Part shown: piece after piece, positions 27,707 to 36,532 of the stretch
Position numbering within the stretch: the first letter of the stretch is position 1
Layout of the letters: each line of letters opens with the position of its first letter
NCBI RefSeq assembly: GCF_017968885.1
Contig: NZ_CP072913.1
Coordinates: 4,634,001 to 4,698,000 of the forward strand
DNA: 64,000 nt
Direction: 5' to 3'
Source: Pseudomonas sp. Tri1
GTDB taxonomy: Bacteria > Pseudomonadota > Gammaproteobacteria > Pseudomonadales > Pseudomonadaceae
Translations under genes and position numbers: made by a program
The notes under the pieces: generated by a model
Databases searched by the model: none
What the model was told of the DNA's origin: nothing
The model's input: the letters and a program-made list of their open reading frames with translations, nothing else

Positions 27707-28954
27707 ATGCACATCATCAACGCCCGCCTGCGCAACCGCGAAGGCTTGCATGAACTGCACCTGGAAAACGGCCTGATCGCCAACATCGCCCGCCAGACCG
27801 AGGCCCCCAGCCTCGGTCCGCAGGATCTCGACGCCGGCGGCAACCTGGTGGTGCCACCTTTCGTCGAGCCGCATATCCACCTGGACGCGACCCTTACCGC
27901 CGGCGAGCCGCGCTGGAACATGAGCGGCACGCTGTTCGAAGGCATCGAGTGCTGGGGCGAACGCAAGGCCACCATCACCGCGGAAGACACCAAGACTCGC
28001 GCCAAGAAAACCATCCAGGCCCTCGCCGCCCATGGCATCCAGCATGTGCGCACCCATATCGACGTGACCGATCCCGAGCTCACGGCCCTCAAGGCGATGC
28101 TGCAAGTGCGCGAGGAAAGTCGCCACCTGATCGACATGCAGATCGTCGCGTTTCCCCAGGAGGGCATCGAGTCCTACCGCAACGGTCGCGAGCTGATGGA
28201 AGAAGCGATCCGCATGGGCGCCGACGTGGTGGGGGGCATTCCGCATTTCGAGTACACCCGCGACCAAGGCGTCAGCTCGGTGAAGTTCCTGATGGACCTG
28301 GCCGAGCGTACCGGCTGCCTGGTGGATGTGCATTGCGACGAAACCGATGATCCGCACTCGCGCTTTCTCGAAGTGCTCGCCGAAGAAGCCCGCAGTCGTG
28401 ACATGGGCACGCGGGTCACGGCCAGCCACACCACGGCCATGGGCTCCTACGACAACGCCTACTGCGCCAAGCTGTTTCGCCTGCTCGGGCATTCGGGCAT
28501 CAGCTTCGTCTCTTGCCCCACCGAGAGCATTCACCTGCAAGGGCGCTTCGATAACTTCCCCAAACGCCGCGGCGTCACCCGGGTCAATGAACTGCTCGAA
28601 GCCGGGATGAACGTATGCTTCGGCCAGGACTCCATCGTCGACCCGTGGTACCCGTTGGGCAATGGCAACATCCTGCGGGTGCTCGAAGCCGGGTTGCACA
28701 TCTGCCACATGCTCGGTTACCGCAACCTGCAAAGCGCCCTCGATCTGGTCACCGACAACAGTGCCAAGGCCATGGCCCTGGGCGAGCGCTACGGCCTGGA
28801 GCCAGGGCGACCGGCGAACCTGCTGATCCTGTCGGCGGACAGTGATTACGAGGTAATCCGCAGCCAGGGCTTGCCGCTGTACTCGATTCGTAACGGTGAA
28901 GTACTGATGAAGCGGCAGATGCCGGTGGTGGAGTTTGCGCAGCAGTTGGGCTGA
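27707..28954 (+). CDS. codA: Cytosine deaminase CodA
   Basis: A 415-residue amidohydrolase that converts cytosine to uracil and ammonia for pyrimidine salvage. Metal ligands are the pair of histidines in EPHIHLD, the His in VHCDETDD, and the Asp in FGQDSIVDPW. HTTAMGSYDNAYCAKL is typical of CodA. Length is near that of the E. coli enzyme (427). AAGAAGGA lies upstream of the ATG at 27707. No promoter is visible between codB and codA, in keeping with co-transcription. Confidence 0.95.
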   Translation: MHIINARLRNREGLHELHLENGLIANIARQTEAPSLGPQDLDAGGNLVVPPFVEPHIHLDATLTAGEPRWNMSGTLFEGIECWGERKATITAEDTKTRAKKTIQALAAHGIQHVRTHIDVTDPELTALKAMLQVREESRHLIDMQIVAFPQEGIESYRNGRELMEEAIRMGADVVGGIPHFEYTRDQGVSSVKFLMDLAERTGCLVDVHCDETDDPHSRFLEVLAEEARSRDMGTRVTASHTTAMGSYDNAYCAKLFRLLGHSGISFVSCPTESIHLQGRFDNFPKRRGVTRVNELLEAGMNVCFGQDSIVDPWYPLGNGNILRVLEAGLHICHMLGYRNLQSALDLVTDNSAKAMALGERYGLEPGRPANLLILSADSDYEVIRSQGLPLYSIRNGEVLMKRQMPVVEFAQQLG

Positions 28955-29016
28955 TGTTCCCCAGAGTGAGAGTGAGCTTGCTGTCCACCCGTTGACATTG
29001 AGATGACTGACCCGCC

Positions 29017-29115
29017 GCTATCGCGAGCAAGCTCGCTCCCACAGTGGTCTGTGTCGGACACAAATTTCGTGCCCGCTGAAGATCAAAATGTGGGAGCGAG
29101 CTTGTTCGCGATGGC
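29017..29115. repeat. REP doublet
   Basis: Inverted pair of REP copies between codA and the converging DapF-like gene. Confidence 0.85.
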
Positions 29116-29147
29116 GTTATTGGCCGCGCCGCGGGACTCCAGATTTT

Positions 29148-30140
29148 CTAGGGCACAAGCCGCGCCGTACCAAACAACCTGACCCGCATCAGCTCGCCGG
29201 CCTGCTCCTCCAACAAAATCGGCGCAATCCCTCCCGGCATCACCACCCTCACCGGCCCCGCCTGCACCCAACCCACCCGCCACGCGGCACTGGCCACGGC
29301 ACTGGCGCTGGTGCCCGAGGACGCGGTGGGACCTTCGCCCCGTTCAAACACCCGGGCGACGACCCGCCCTTCGCCCTCGCGCCAGGCCCATTGCAGATTC
29401 ACCCCCGCCGGGCATGGAGCCCCATCGCCAGCGGGCGCCGTATAAGCGATGCGGGTCAGGCTTTGCGACAACGGCGAGGCACGCATTTGTGCGTTGCTCG
29501 GCAGCGCCTCGGCAGCCTCCACCAAAGTCACGCAATGAGGATTGCCGATGCTCACGAACTGGCTGTTGCCCCATGCCGGATTCAACCCATGGAGCGCGGC
29601 CACTCGACTGACATCGCGCAGATTGAAGTTCACATTCTCCACACCGTGAGCACCAACGGCCCGAGGCCCGAAAAGCGGTTTCCCCAGGTTCAGCCAGAAG
29701 CCCTGCACACCCTCGAACTCAGCAGCTTGCACCGAAGTCTGCAGCGGTGACGGGCCTTGCTGTCTGTCGTGATGAACCTGCAGCACACACTCACCCTCCC
29801 CCGGCATCAAGCCTTGCTCTTTCAGCGCCTGGGAGAAAATCGTCAGGCCGTTGCCGCTACGCTCGGCCAGGGTGCCGTCGGTGTTGACGATCAAAACGTC
29901 AAAGGGCGGTTCGTTCTGGAACGGACCGACCAACAGACCGTCGCTGCGATGAGCCTTGGCATCCGGCGGGGCTTCGCCCGGTGCCCAACTGCAGAAGGCA
30001 TGCACGGCAGCCACGGCCCAGGCCTCGCGCCGCTGCGCAGCCAGGGCGGCTGACGGCGGCAGGTCAATGCCGTGGTCACGCACTTGTTGCGGTGAAACGA
30101 CCCCATAAATATTGCCGCGTGCATCATAAAACTGCGCCAT
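29148..30140 (-). CDS. DapF-fold epimerase-like protein lacking both catalytic cysteines
   Basis: A 330-residue protein of the diaminopimelate epimerase superfamily. The first half carries NTDGT-ERSGNG (residues 86-98), the counterpart of the NADGS-QCGNG box, with Ser95 where the catalytic Cys belongs. The second half carries GEGPTASSGTSAS (268-280), the counterpart of GAGET-ACGTGA, with Ser275 at the second Cys. The DNA confirms both as serine codons (AGC and TCG). IGNPHCV is also retained. Two-base proton exchange as in DapF is therefore unlikely; a dehydratase, another isomerase or a binding role is possible. It is divergent from an MFS transporter. Confidence 0.8.
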   Translation of the reverse strand: MAQFYDARGNIYGVVSPQQVRDHGIDLPPSAALAAQRREAWAVAAVHAFCSWAPGEAPPDAKAHRSDGLLVGPFQNEPPFDVLIVNTDGTLAERSGNGLTIFSQALKEQGLMPGEGECVLQVHHDRQQGPSPLQTSVQAAEFEGVQGFWLNLGKPLFGPRAVGAHGVENVNFNLRDVSRVAALHGLNPAWGNSQFVSIGNPHCVTLVEAAEALPSNAQMRASPLSQSLTRIAYTAPAGDGAPCPAGVNLQWAWREGEGRVVARVFERGEGPTASSGTSASAVASAAWRVGWVQAGPVRVVMPGGIAPILLEEQAGELMRVRLFGTARLVP

Positions 30141-30309
30141 GGACCAGACCCGGAATCAGCCAGCAAAGGCCGGTACTTTATGCTGGCAAAGGCTATGGGA
30201 GCAAAGCCTGCGCTTTGGCCGGCACCTTGGAGTCGCGGTGCGGTCAGTGGATATGCAAGCATAGGCCCCTGCCCGCACCAGCGCACCGCAAGTAAGCCAA
30301 GGACGTTTC

Positions 30310-31461
30310 ATGACTGCCATCACGCCACCACCCACCTTTATCCCAGGACGCCTGGAACAGATGTCCACCCGCATCGCCTATCTCATCGCCGGTATCGGCA
30401 TCGCCGCCTGGGCGCCGCTGGTGCCTTACGCCAAGGTGCGGGCCGACCTGGATGAGGGCACCCTCGGTTTGCTGTTGCTGTGCCTTGGGGTGGGCTCGAT
30501 CCTGGCGATGCCGATTTCCGGCGCGCTGGCGGCACGGTTCGGCTGCCGGCGGGTGCTCAGCGGCGGCACGCTGCTGATCTGCCTGGCGTTGCCGCTACTG
30601 GCGACGATGACCTCCCTGCCCTGGCTGGTGGCGGCATTGTTCCTGTTTGGCGCCGGCCTCGGCACCGTGGACTCGACCGTGAACCTGCAAGCGGTGATCG
30701 TCGAGCGCGCCAGCGGCAAGACCATGATGTCGGGCTTCCACGGCATGTTCAGCCTCGGCGGGATCATCGGCGCGGCGGGCGTGAGCGCCCTGCTCGGCCT
30801 CGGGCTTTCGCCGCTGGGGGCGACCCTGGTGGTCAACGCGGTGCTGCTGGTGGCGTTGTTCAAGGCTGCGCCGCACCTGCTGCCCTATGGCAGTGAAAGC
30901 TCGGGCCCGGCGTTTGCCATTCCCCACGGCGTGGTGCTGTTCATTGGCATCCTGTGCTTCATCGTGTTCCTCGCCGAAGGCGCGGTGCTGGACTGGAGCG
31001 CCGTATTCCTGACCACCGAACGCGCGGTGGATACCGCCTATGCCGGCCTGGGCTATGCCGCATTCGCGCTGACCATGACCGTCGGCCGGCTGACGGGGGA
31101 TTCGGTGGTGCACCGCTTGGGCGCCAAGCGCGTGATCATCTACGGCGGTGCGATTGCTGCGACCGGATTCCTGCTGGCGACCCTGGCACCGATGTGGCAA
31201 GCCGCGCTGTTGGGTTATGCACTGGTGGGCGCCGGGTGTTCCAACATCGTGCCGGTGCTGTACACCGCTGTCGGCAAACAGACCCTGATGCCGGAAGCGA
31301 TCGCCGTACCGGCCATCACCACCATCGGCTATGCCGGCATCCTCGCCGGCCCGGCGCTGATCGGGTTCGTTGCCCATGGCAGCAGTCTGAGCTTTGCCTT
31401 TGGGCTGATTGCGCTGTCGCTGGTGGCGGTGGCGGCGAGTGGCAAAGTGTTGAAGGTTTAA
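30310..31461 (+). CDS. Major facilitator superfamily transporter
   Basis: A 383-residue inner-membrane protein with about 12 helices. The first helix (IAYLIAGIGIAAWAPLVPYAK) and the loop with AARFGCRRVL match the MFS2/3 signature area of YbjJ-type members. AAGGA precedes the ATG at 30310. The substrate is unknown. It is transcribed divergently from the DapF-like gene, so the pair may handle the same amino- or keto-acid-like compound, but this is inference only. A hairpin follows the stop. Confidence 0.85.
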   Translation: MTAITPPPTFIPGRLEQMSTRIAYLIAGIGIAAWAPLVPYAKVRADLDEGTLGLLLLCLGVGSILAMPISGALAARFGCRRVLSGGTLLICLALPLLATMTSLPWLVAALFLFGAGLGTVDSTVNLQAVIVERASGKTMMSGFHGMFSLGGIIGAAGVSALLGLGLSPLGATLVVNAVLLVALFKAAPHLLPYGSESSGPAFAIPHGVVLFIGILCFIVFLAEGAVLDWSAVFLTTERAVDTAYAGLGYAAFALTMTVGRLTGDSVVHRLGAKRVIIYGGAIAATGFLLATLAPMWQAALLGYALVGAGCSNIVPVLYTAVGKQTLMPEAIAVPAITTIGYAGILAGPALIGFVAHGSSLSFAFGLIALSLVAVAASGKVLKV

Positions 31462-31495
31462 GACTCATATCATTGTTTGTGACAAGGAGCTTCTC

Positions 31496-31525
31496 TGTGG
31501 CGAGGGGATTTATCCCCTCGCCACA
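31496..31525. repeat. Perfect palindrome between converging genes
   Basis: TGTGGCGAGGGG-ATTTAT-CCCCTCGCCACA, a 12-bp perfect stem between the MFS gene and fecA. It may end transcription from either side, though no long T run follows. Confidence 0.7.
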
Positions 31526-31552
31526 AGGGTACGCGTCAACCCTGGATTTTCA

Positions 31553-33991
31553 TCAAAACCCCACACTGGCCTGCACGAAGAATGTACGCGGTGCACCCAC
31601 ATACATGCCCGAATTGTTGTCGCTGGAGCGGGTGTAGTACTGGTGATCGAACAGGTTCTTCACCCCGGCGCCGAGTTTCAGGTTCGACAGTTGCTCACCG
31701 AAGTCATAGCCGGCGCGCACGTTCCAGAGCACATAGCCCGGCATGTCGCCGTACTGCCCGTCAGCGGTGCCGTCGGTGATGTAGTCACCGCTGAAACTGC
31801 CATCGGCGTTCACGCCGGTACCCGGCGAGCGCTGTTTCGACTGGGCGAAGGCATCGAGGTTGTAGGTCCAGCGGTTGACGTCATAGCGCAGGCCCAGGTT
31901 CACCACCTGACGGGAATAGAACGGCAGGTCGCGGCCCTTGAAGCTCGGGATCTGGCCTTCATAGGTCGCGCGGGTGTAGGTGAAACCGGCATTGGCGGTG
32001 AGGCCTTCGAGGCGTGGGTCCAGGGCGGCCATGTCGTAGTGCACCGAAGCTTCCAGGCCCTGGTGCTTGGTCGCACCCAGGTTGGTCCAGCCCACGTCGT
32101 TGCTGATGTACTGCAACTCGTCGTCGAAGTCGATGTAGAACAGCGTCACTTCCCCGCCCCACACGTCATCGTTGTAGCGCGTGCCGATCTCGTAGGTCTT
32201 GGCCTTTTCCGGGCTCAGGCCATTGGCGGTGTTGTTGCCGTCGCCGCCCTGGCCGAGCTGGAAGTATTGCAGACTGCCAAATGACGTCTCGTAGTTGGCG
32301 AACAGCTTCCACGCATCGGACAAGTGATACATCACGCTCAGGGCCGGCAGCGGTTCGTTGCTATCGATGCTGCGGCGTTTTTCCTGCACCGGGCGGCCGG
32401 CGGTGTCGAGCACGGGGCGGTCATGCCACTGGGTGCTGATGCTTTCGAAGCGGATCCCCGGGGTGATGGTCCATTTGCCGATATCGATCTTGTCGTCGAT
32501 GTAAACCGCATGGGCTTCAGTGCCGCCAGTGCGGTCCTGGTAAACGTGACCGTCGGAGCCCGGCCGTACCACCGGCTCGTTGTTACGCAACGCCAAGCGG
32601 CTGGCTTCTTCGTGCATGCCTTCCTTGAGGTAGCGATAACCAACGCTGGCCTCCTGGGTGGTTGGTCCCAGGTCGAACACGTGGGACACCCGAGGCTCGA
32701 TGCCGAAGGTGTAATAGGTGCGCGGGTAGGAGGCCAGGTTGCGCTGGTCCCGGGAGGCGATGGTGCTGCCACGGTAGCTGTCGGAGTAGTAGGTCAGCAC
32801 TTCGGCCTGGGTGCGATCGTCGATCTGGCGCAACCACTTGAACGACACATCCTTGCGTCGCCCGCTGAAGTTGTCCCAGTCGCGGTCGGACTGGTACGGG
32901 TCGGCGTCATACTGCTTCTGGGTCAGGCCACCGGGCATGTCGGCCTTGGCATCGTAGTAATGGAAGTTCAGCGAGAAATCGTCCACATCGGTGGGCGCCC
33001 AATGGGTCTTGAGGATGACGTCGTCGATGTCGTTGTCGTTGTTGCTTCGGCGATAACCATTGCCATTGACGCCCGAATACAACAGCGCCACGCCCAGGCC
33101 ATTGTCGGCGGTGCCGCCGAGGAACGCCGTGTCGATGTGCTTCCAACCACCGCGCTGGGAGGTTTCCAGGGTGCTGCCAATTTCGCCGGTGGCCTTTTCC
33201 GGGATCGCCCGGGTCACGAAGTTGATCACCCCACCGACGTTCTGCGGCCCGTAGCGCACGGATCCGGCGCCGCGCACCACGTCGATGCTGTCCAGGTTGC
33301 CCGAGGAGATCGGTGCCATGGACAGTTGCGGCTGGCCATAGGGGGCGAACGCGGCCGGTACGCCGTCGATCAACACCGTAGAGCGCGGCGACAAGCGCGA
33401 GGTGAGGCCGCGCACGCCAACGTTCAGGGAAATGTCGCTGCCACCGGTGCCATTGGCATCCTGCACCTGCACACCCGGCACACGCCGCAGCACATCACCA
33501 ACGTTCATGGCGCCCTGCTCCACCATCGCTTCGCGGCGGATCACCGTGCGCGCGCCGGGATGGTTCTGCACCACTTCGGCGTTGGCATCGCCGAGCCAGT
33601 CGCCGACCACCTGAATCTCCGTCGCCCCCAGTTCCATGGGGCCAGCGGTGGACGCCGTCGGCGCCGGCAACACGGTCACCGAACCTTCGTCGATCTGGTA
33701 TTGCAGGCCGCTGCCCTGGAGCAGTTGGCGCAACGCCGCTTCCGGCGACAGGGTGCCGTCCACCGCCGGGGCTTGTTTGCCAGCGACTAGCTCGGGGCTG
33801 AAGAACACCTGTAACGAGGTCTGCTGGCCGAGTTGGCTCAGGGCCTGGCCCAGCGGTTGCGCCTGGATGTGTATGTTGCTGGTCGCCTGCTCGGCGAACG
33901 CCTGGGGCAGCGCGGCGCTGACAGCCAGGGCCAAGGCCAGCGGCAGCCAGGATGAAGAGAGGCGGTTGTTGTGTTTGGCGGAGGTTTTCAC
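31553..33991 (-). CDS. fecA: TonB-dependent ferric-citrate-type receptor FecA with signalling domain
   Basis: An outer-membrane receptor of about 812 residues that imports a ferric chelate and signals its presence. After a signal peptide (ending ALPQAFA) comes an STN signalling domain (about 40-105), then the plug with the TonB-linked GATEIQVVGDW and VLRRVPGVQVQD and the NVGGVINFVT motif, and a beta-barrel ending in the typical aromatic FVQASVGF. GIEPRVSHVF and neighbouring text look like FecA rather than pyoverdine or pyochelin receptors; the ligand is inferred. A GTG at 33991 with AAGG upstream opens the signal peptide; an in-frame TTG at 34018 is less likely. It is last in a fecI-fecR-fecA order. 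Confidence 0.85.
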   Translation of the reverse strand: MKTSAKHNNRLSSSWLPLALALAVSAALPQAFAEQATSNIHIQAQPLGQALSQLGQQTSLQVFFSPELVAGKQAPAVDGTLSPEAALRQLLQGSGLQYQIDEGSVTVLPAPTASTAGPMELGATEIQVVGDWLGDANAEVVQNHPGARTVIRREAMVEQGAMNVGDVLRRVPGVQVQDANGTGGSDISLNVGVRGLTSRLSPRSTVLIDGVPAAFAPYGQPQLSMAPISSGNLDSIDVVRGAGSVRYGPQNVGGVINFVTRAIPEKATGEIGSTLETSQRGGWKHIDTAFLGGTADNGLGVALLYSGVNGNGYRRSNNDNDIDDVILKTHWAPTDVDDFSLNFHYYDAKADMPGGLTQKQYDADPYQSDRDWDNFSGRRKDVSFKWLRQIDDRTQAEVLTYYSDSYRGSTIASRDQRNLASYPRTYYTFGIEPRVSHVFDLGPTTQEASVGYRYLKEGMHEEASRLALRNNEPVVRPGSDGHVYQDRTGGTEAHAVYIDDKIDIGKWTITPGIRFESISTQWHDRPVLDTAGRPVQEKRRSIDSNEPLPALSVMYHLSDAWKLFANYETSFGSLQYFQLGQGGDGNNTANGLSPEKAKTYEIGTRYNDDVWGGEVTLFYIDFDDELQYISNDVGWTNLGATKHQGLEASVHYDMAALDPRLEGLTANAGFTYTRATYEGQIPSFKGRDLPFYSRQVVNLGLRYDVNRWTYNLDAFAQSKQRSPGTGVNADGSFSGDYITDGTADGQYGDMPGYVLWNVRAGYDFGEQLSNLKLGAGVKNLFDHQYYTRSSDNNSGMYVGAPRTFFVQASVGF

Positions 33992-34089
33992 GTCGAACCT
34001 TGTCCTGTCGAATCGCAAGAATACGCGTCTGTTAATGCAAACCAGTTGCAGTTGGACAAGAAGACGAAGAACTCGAAAAAAACCTGAAT

Positions 34090-35073
34090 CTATCGCGCAA
34101 TTATTTCCTGGCTGCCGTCATCCAGAGTGCGCACTGCCACCGGCAGGATGTTGGGCAAGGCTTTGAGCAGCGCCTCAGGGTTGTCGGAACGGAACACGCT
34201 GGTCAGGCGCAGGTTGCCCACCGCCGCGCTGCCGACCCGCAGGGGGTTGGCGCGATAACGGGAGACTTCTTGCGCCACTTCGCTCAAGGGCGCGTTGTTG
34301 AATACCAATTTGCCGTTGCGCCAGGCGGTGAGTGCCTCGGCGTTGATCGCGTAAGGTGTGGCCACTTTACCCTGGGCATCGATCTGGGTACCGAGGCCCG
34401 GCGTAAGGCTGACGTACTGGGTTCGCGGTGCATCGCGTCCCTGGACCCTGACACTGCCCTGCTCCACCGCCACCCGGGTTTTGTCGGCGTCGCGGCGCAC
34501 GTCGAAGCGCGTCCCGGTCACCGTCACCTGACCGTTGCCCGCATCAACGGTGAATGGCCGGCCGGCATCATGCTCGACAGTGAACAACGCCTCGCCTTCG
34601 GCCAGTTCCACCCAGCGTTGATGATGGGCGAATTGAACACGCACTCGGCTGCGACTGTTGAGGTCGATCATCGAACCGTCCGGCAATGCGATGTGCCGAC
34701 GCTCGCCGAGGGTCGTGGCAAATTCGCCGCTGTAATCGGTGGAAGAACTCAAGCCACTGAACAGACCCAGGCCGATCGCCACCGCCAGCAACCCGGCGGC
34801 CACCGCGTAGCGCAACAGTGGCCGACGCCTGGGCCGTTCGGCGGGGCGCTCGCACAACGCTTGCAGGCGCTCCCTGGGCAGCAGGTCCGTGGCGCTCCAA
34901 ATGCCTTGCAGCAGTTGGATTTCGTCGCGGTGGTTGGGATGTTCACCCAGCCAGGCATCGAAACGCTGGCGTTCCTCGACACTCATGCCGTGCGCCTGCA
35001 GGCGCACGAACCAGTGCGCCGCCGCGTCGCGGACCTTGTCCTGCCCGCACGGGCATTCACGGCTATCCATCAT
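34090..35073 (-). CDS. fecR: FecR-type transmembrane sigma regulator
   Basis: A 327-residue anti-sigma/sigma-activating protein. The cytoplasmic N-terminal domain (about 10-80; AAHWFVRLQAHGMSVEERQRF with WLGEHPNHRDEI) is the FecR_N sigma-binding fold. One membrane helix (about 88-106, YAVAAGLLAVAIGLGLFSGL) is followed by the periplasmic FecR domain (GERRHIALPDGSMIDLNSRS, TRFDVRRD) and a C-terminal STN-like subdomain (FRSDNPEALLKALPNILPV). It would pass the FecA signal to FecI. Start at 35073 or 35070 (two Met in a row); AGGA lies just ahead. Confidence 0.92.
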   Translation of the reverse strand: MMDSRECPCGQDKVRDAAAHWFVRLQAHGMSVEERQRFDAWLGEHPNHRDEIQLLQGIWSATDLLPRERLQALCERPAERPRRRPLLRYAVAAGLLAVAIGLGLFSGLSSSTDYSGEFATTLGERRHIALPDGSMIDLNSRSRVRVQFAHHQRWVELAEGEALFTVEHDAGRPFTVDAGNGQVTVTGTRFDVRRDADKTRVAVEQGSVRVQGRDAPRTQYVSLTPGLGTQIDAQGKVATPYAINAEALTAWRNGKLVFNNAPLSEVAQEVSRYRANPLRVGSAAVGNLRLTSVFRSDNPEALLKALPNILPVAVRTLDDGSQEIIAR

Positions 35074-35110
35074 GGAAGGTCCTGTGACTCAGGTGGAAGA
35101 TGACGACCGA

Positions 35111-35611
35111 TCATTGGCCAGGCCCGTCCAGACGATCGCGCAGATGCCGCAGGGTGCGGATCATATACTTTTCCACCATGTTCTTGGACAGGCCCAGGCG
35201 CTCGGCGATTTCCGCCTGGGTCAGGCCCTCGATCTTCTGCCAGACGAACACCGTGCGGCAGTTGGCCGGCAGCTCGGCAAGCGCTCGTTCGATAGAGTCT
35301 GCCAGCTGGATCGCGTGCATGTAGTGCTCCGGGTCGCCCGAAAGCGACTGACTGTGGTCGACCGCCGCCTCCTCCATGGCTCCCCGTCGATCTTCGCGCC
35401 GATAGCCATCCACTGCAATGTTGCGCGCCGTCTGGTGCAAATACGCCCGCGGCTGCTCGACCCCGGCCGAATCGGACTCAAGCACCCGCACGAAGGTATC
35501 GTGCGCCAGATCCTCGGCCTGCTGGCGATTGCGCAAGCGACGGGTCCAGGTGCCGATCAACTCTTCGTAATGCTCGAAAAAGCCGGGTCTGCGGGGCAGC
35601 TTGGGAATCAT
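35111..35611 (-). CDS. fecI: ECF sigma factor FecI
   Basis: A 166-residue extracytoplasmic-function sigma factor. Region 2 (about 12-75) contains RNRQQAEDLAHDTFVRVLE and the DNA-melting loop; region 4 (about 105-160) has the helix-turn-helix LTQAEIAERLGLSKNMVEKYM. The gene is first in the fecI-fecR-fecA unit, 37 bp ahead of fecR. Under family logic it directs transcription of fecA when FecR signals. Its promoter contains a 22-bp perfect palindrome and a Fur-like sequence. Confidence 0.93.
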   Translation of the reverse strand: MIPKLPRRPGFFEHYEELIGTWTRRLRNRQQAEDLAHDTFVRVLESDSAGVEQPRAYLHQTARNIAVDGYRREDRRGAMEEAAVDHSQSLSGDPEHYMHAIQLADSIERALAELPANCRTVFVWQKIEGLTQAEIAERLGLSKNMVEKYMIRTLRHLRDRLDGPGQ

Positions 35612-35625
35612 CGCGGCGCGCTGTG

Positions 35626-35668
35626 GGAACGGGGTACGAATAGTAATGCTTCCTATTAATAGGAAGCA
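35626..35668 (-). promoter_or_regulatory. fecI promoter: perfect palindrome plus Fur-like site
   Basis: A 22-bp perfect palindrome with half-arm TGCTTCCTATT occupies 35647-35668. It overlaps a Fur-like sequence read on the minus strand (AATAGGAAGCATTACTATT), which matches the classical 19-bp Fur box at about 11 positions. Iron repression is likely on context; the role of the full palindrome is unknown. Confidence 0.5.
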
Positions 35669-35721
35669 AACGGATTGCGGCGTCCGTCGTCCGAAGCTTT
35701 AAAACTGAGGATTGAATCTTT

Positions 35722-35811
35722 CTGGGAGCGAGCTTGCTTGCGATGGCGCGCTATCGGCGGGCCTATGTGCGACCGCCCCACCGCTATCGCGAGCAAGCTT
35801 TGCTCCCACAG
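35722..35811. repeat. REP doublet
   Basis: Inverted pair of slightly degenerate REP copies between the fecI promoter and the AhpD-like gene. Confidence 0.8.
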
Positions 35812-35824
35812 GTTTTTCTACTGA

Positions 35825-36265
35825 CTACGCCTCGGGCATCTTGCGAAACCCCACCGCCAGACGGTTCCAGCCGTTGATGGCGTTGATCGCCACCGTCAGG
35901 TCGACCATTTCCTTGGGGCTGAAATGCTCGCTCAACAGGGCGTAGTCGGCGTCTGGCGCGTGGGTGTCGCTCAGGCAGGTCAGGGCTTCGGTCCAGGCCA
36001 GGGCAGCGCGTTCGCGGCCGGTGAAGAACGGCGCTTCGCGCCAGGCGGTCACGGCGTACAGGCGGCGCTCGGTCTCGCCGTCCTTGCGGGCGTCGGCGGT
36101 GTGCATGTCGATACAGAAGGCACAGCCGTTGATTTGCGAGGAACGCAGCTTGACCAGTTCCAGCAGGGATTTTTCCAGGCCCAGTTTCGAGACGGCGGTT
36201 TCCAGGGCCAGCATGGCTTTGAAAGCATCGGGGGACGCGGTGTAGAAATCGATACGCGGTTGCAT
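35825..36265 (-). CDS. AhpD-like carboxymuconolactone decarboxylase family protein
   Basis: A 146-residue helical protein. The NGCAFCIDMHTADAR motif carries the redox-active CxxC and the proton-relay His found in AhpD-type alkylhydroperoxidases. The substrate is unknown; members of the group reduce peroxides or serve other dehydrogenase/decarboxylase roles. GGAG lies 6 bases before the ATG at 36265 (MQPRIDFYT); a four-residue extension to 36277 is less likely. It is monocistronic with a REP pair on each side. Confidence 0.88.
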   Translation of the reverse strand: MQPRIDFYTASPDAFKAMLALETAVSKLGLEKSLLELVKLRSSQINGCAFCIDMHTADARKDGETERRLYAVTAWREAPFFTGRERAALAWTEALTCLSDTHAPDADYALLSEHFSPKEMVDLTVAINAINGWNRLAVGFRKMPEA

Positions 36266-36410
36266 GGTGAGCTCCAAACAATGAGGTGTGGAGCTACGTT
36301 AGCTTTGCGCTGGCGTGGGACAAATAGCCAATTGTTGGGAAGTTCGGGTGGCCAATGGGAGACCGATGTTTATCCTTTGGGAAGCACACGAACCTGGTGT
36401 GGCGAGGGAT

Positions 36411-36500
36411 TGTGGGAGCAAGGCTTGCCCGCGATGGGTGCCATGTGGTCCTTCAGAGATCGAGGCGCCTGTTTTCGCGAGCAAGCTTTGCTCCCCACAG
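36411..36500. repeat. REP doublet (degenerate)
   Basis: Inverted pair with the variant GTGGGAGCAAGGCTTGC on the left and GCAAGCTTTGCTCC on the right. The rest of the 36266-36532 gap shows no gene or clear signal. Confidence 0.75.
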
Positions 36501-36532
36501 CGAGGGAGCGGTGCTCGTCGTTCGGATAGGGT

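Noticed and set aside
29148..30140. Housekeeping diaminopimelate epimerase for lysine synthesis
   Set aside because: Both catalytic Cys positions are Ser, so the essential DapF must be elsewhere.
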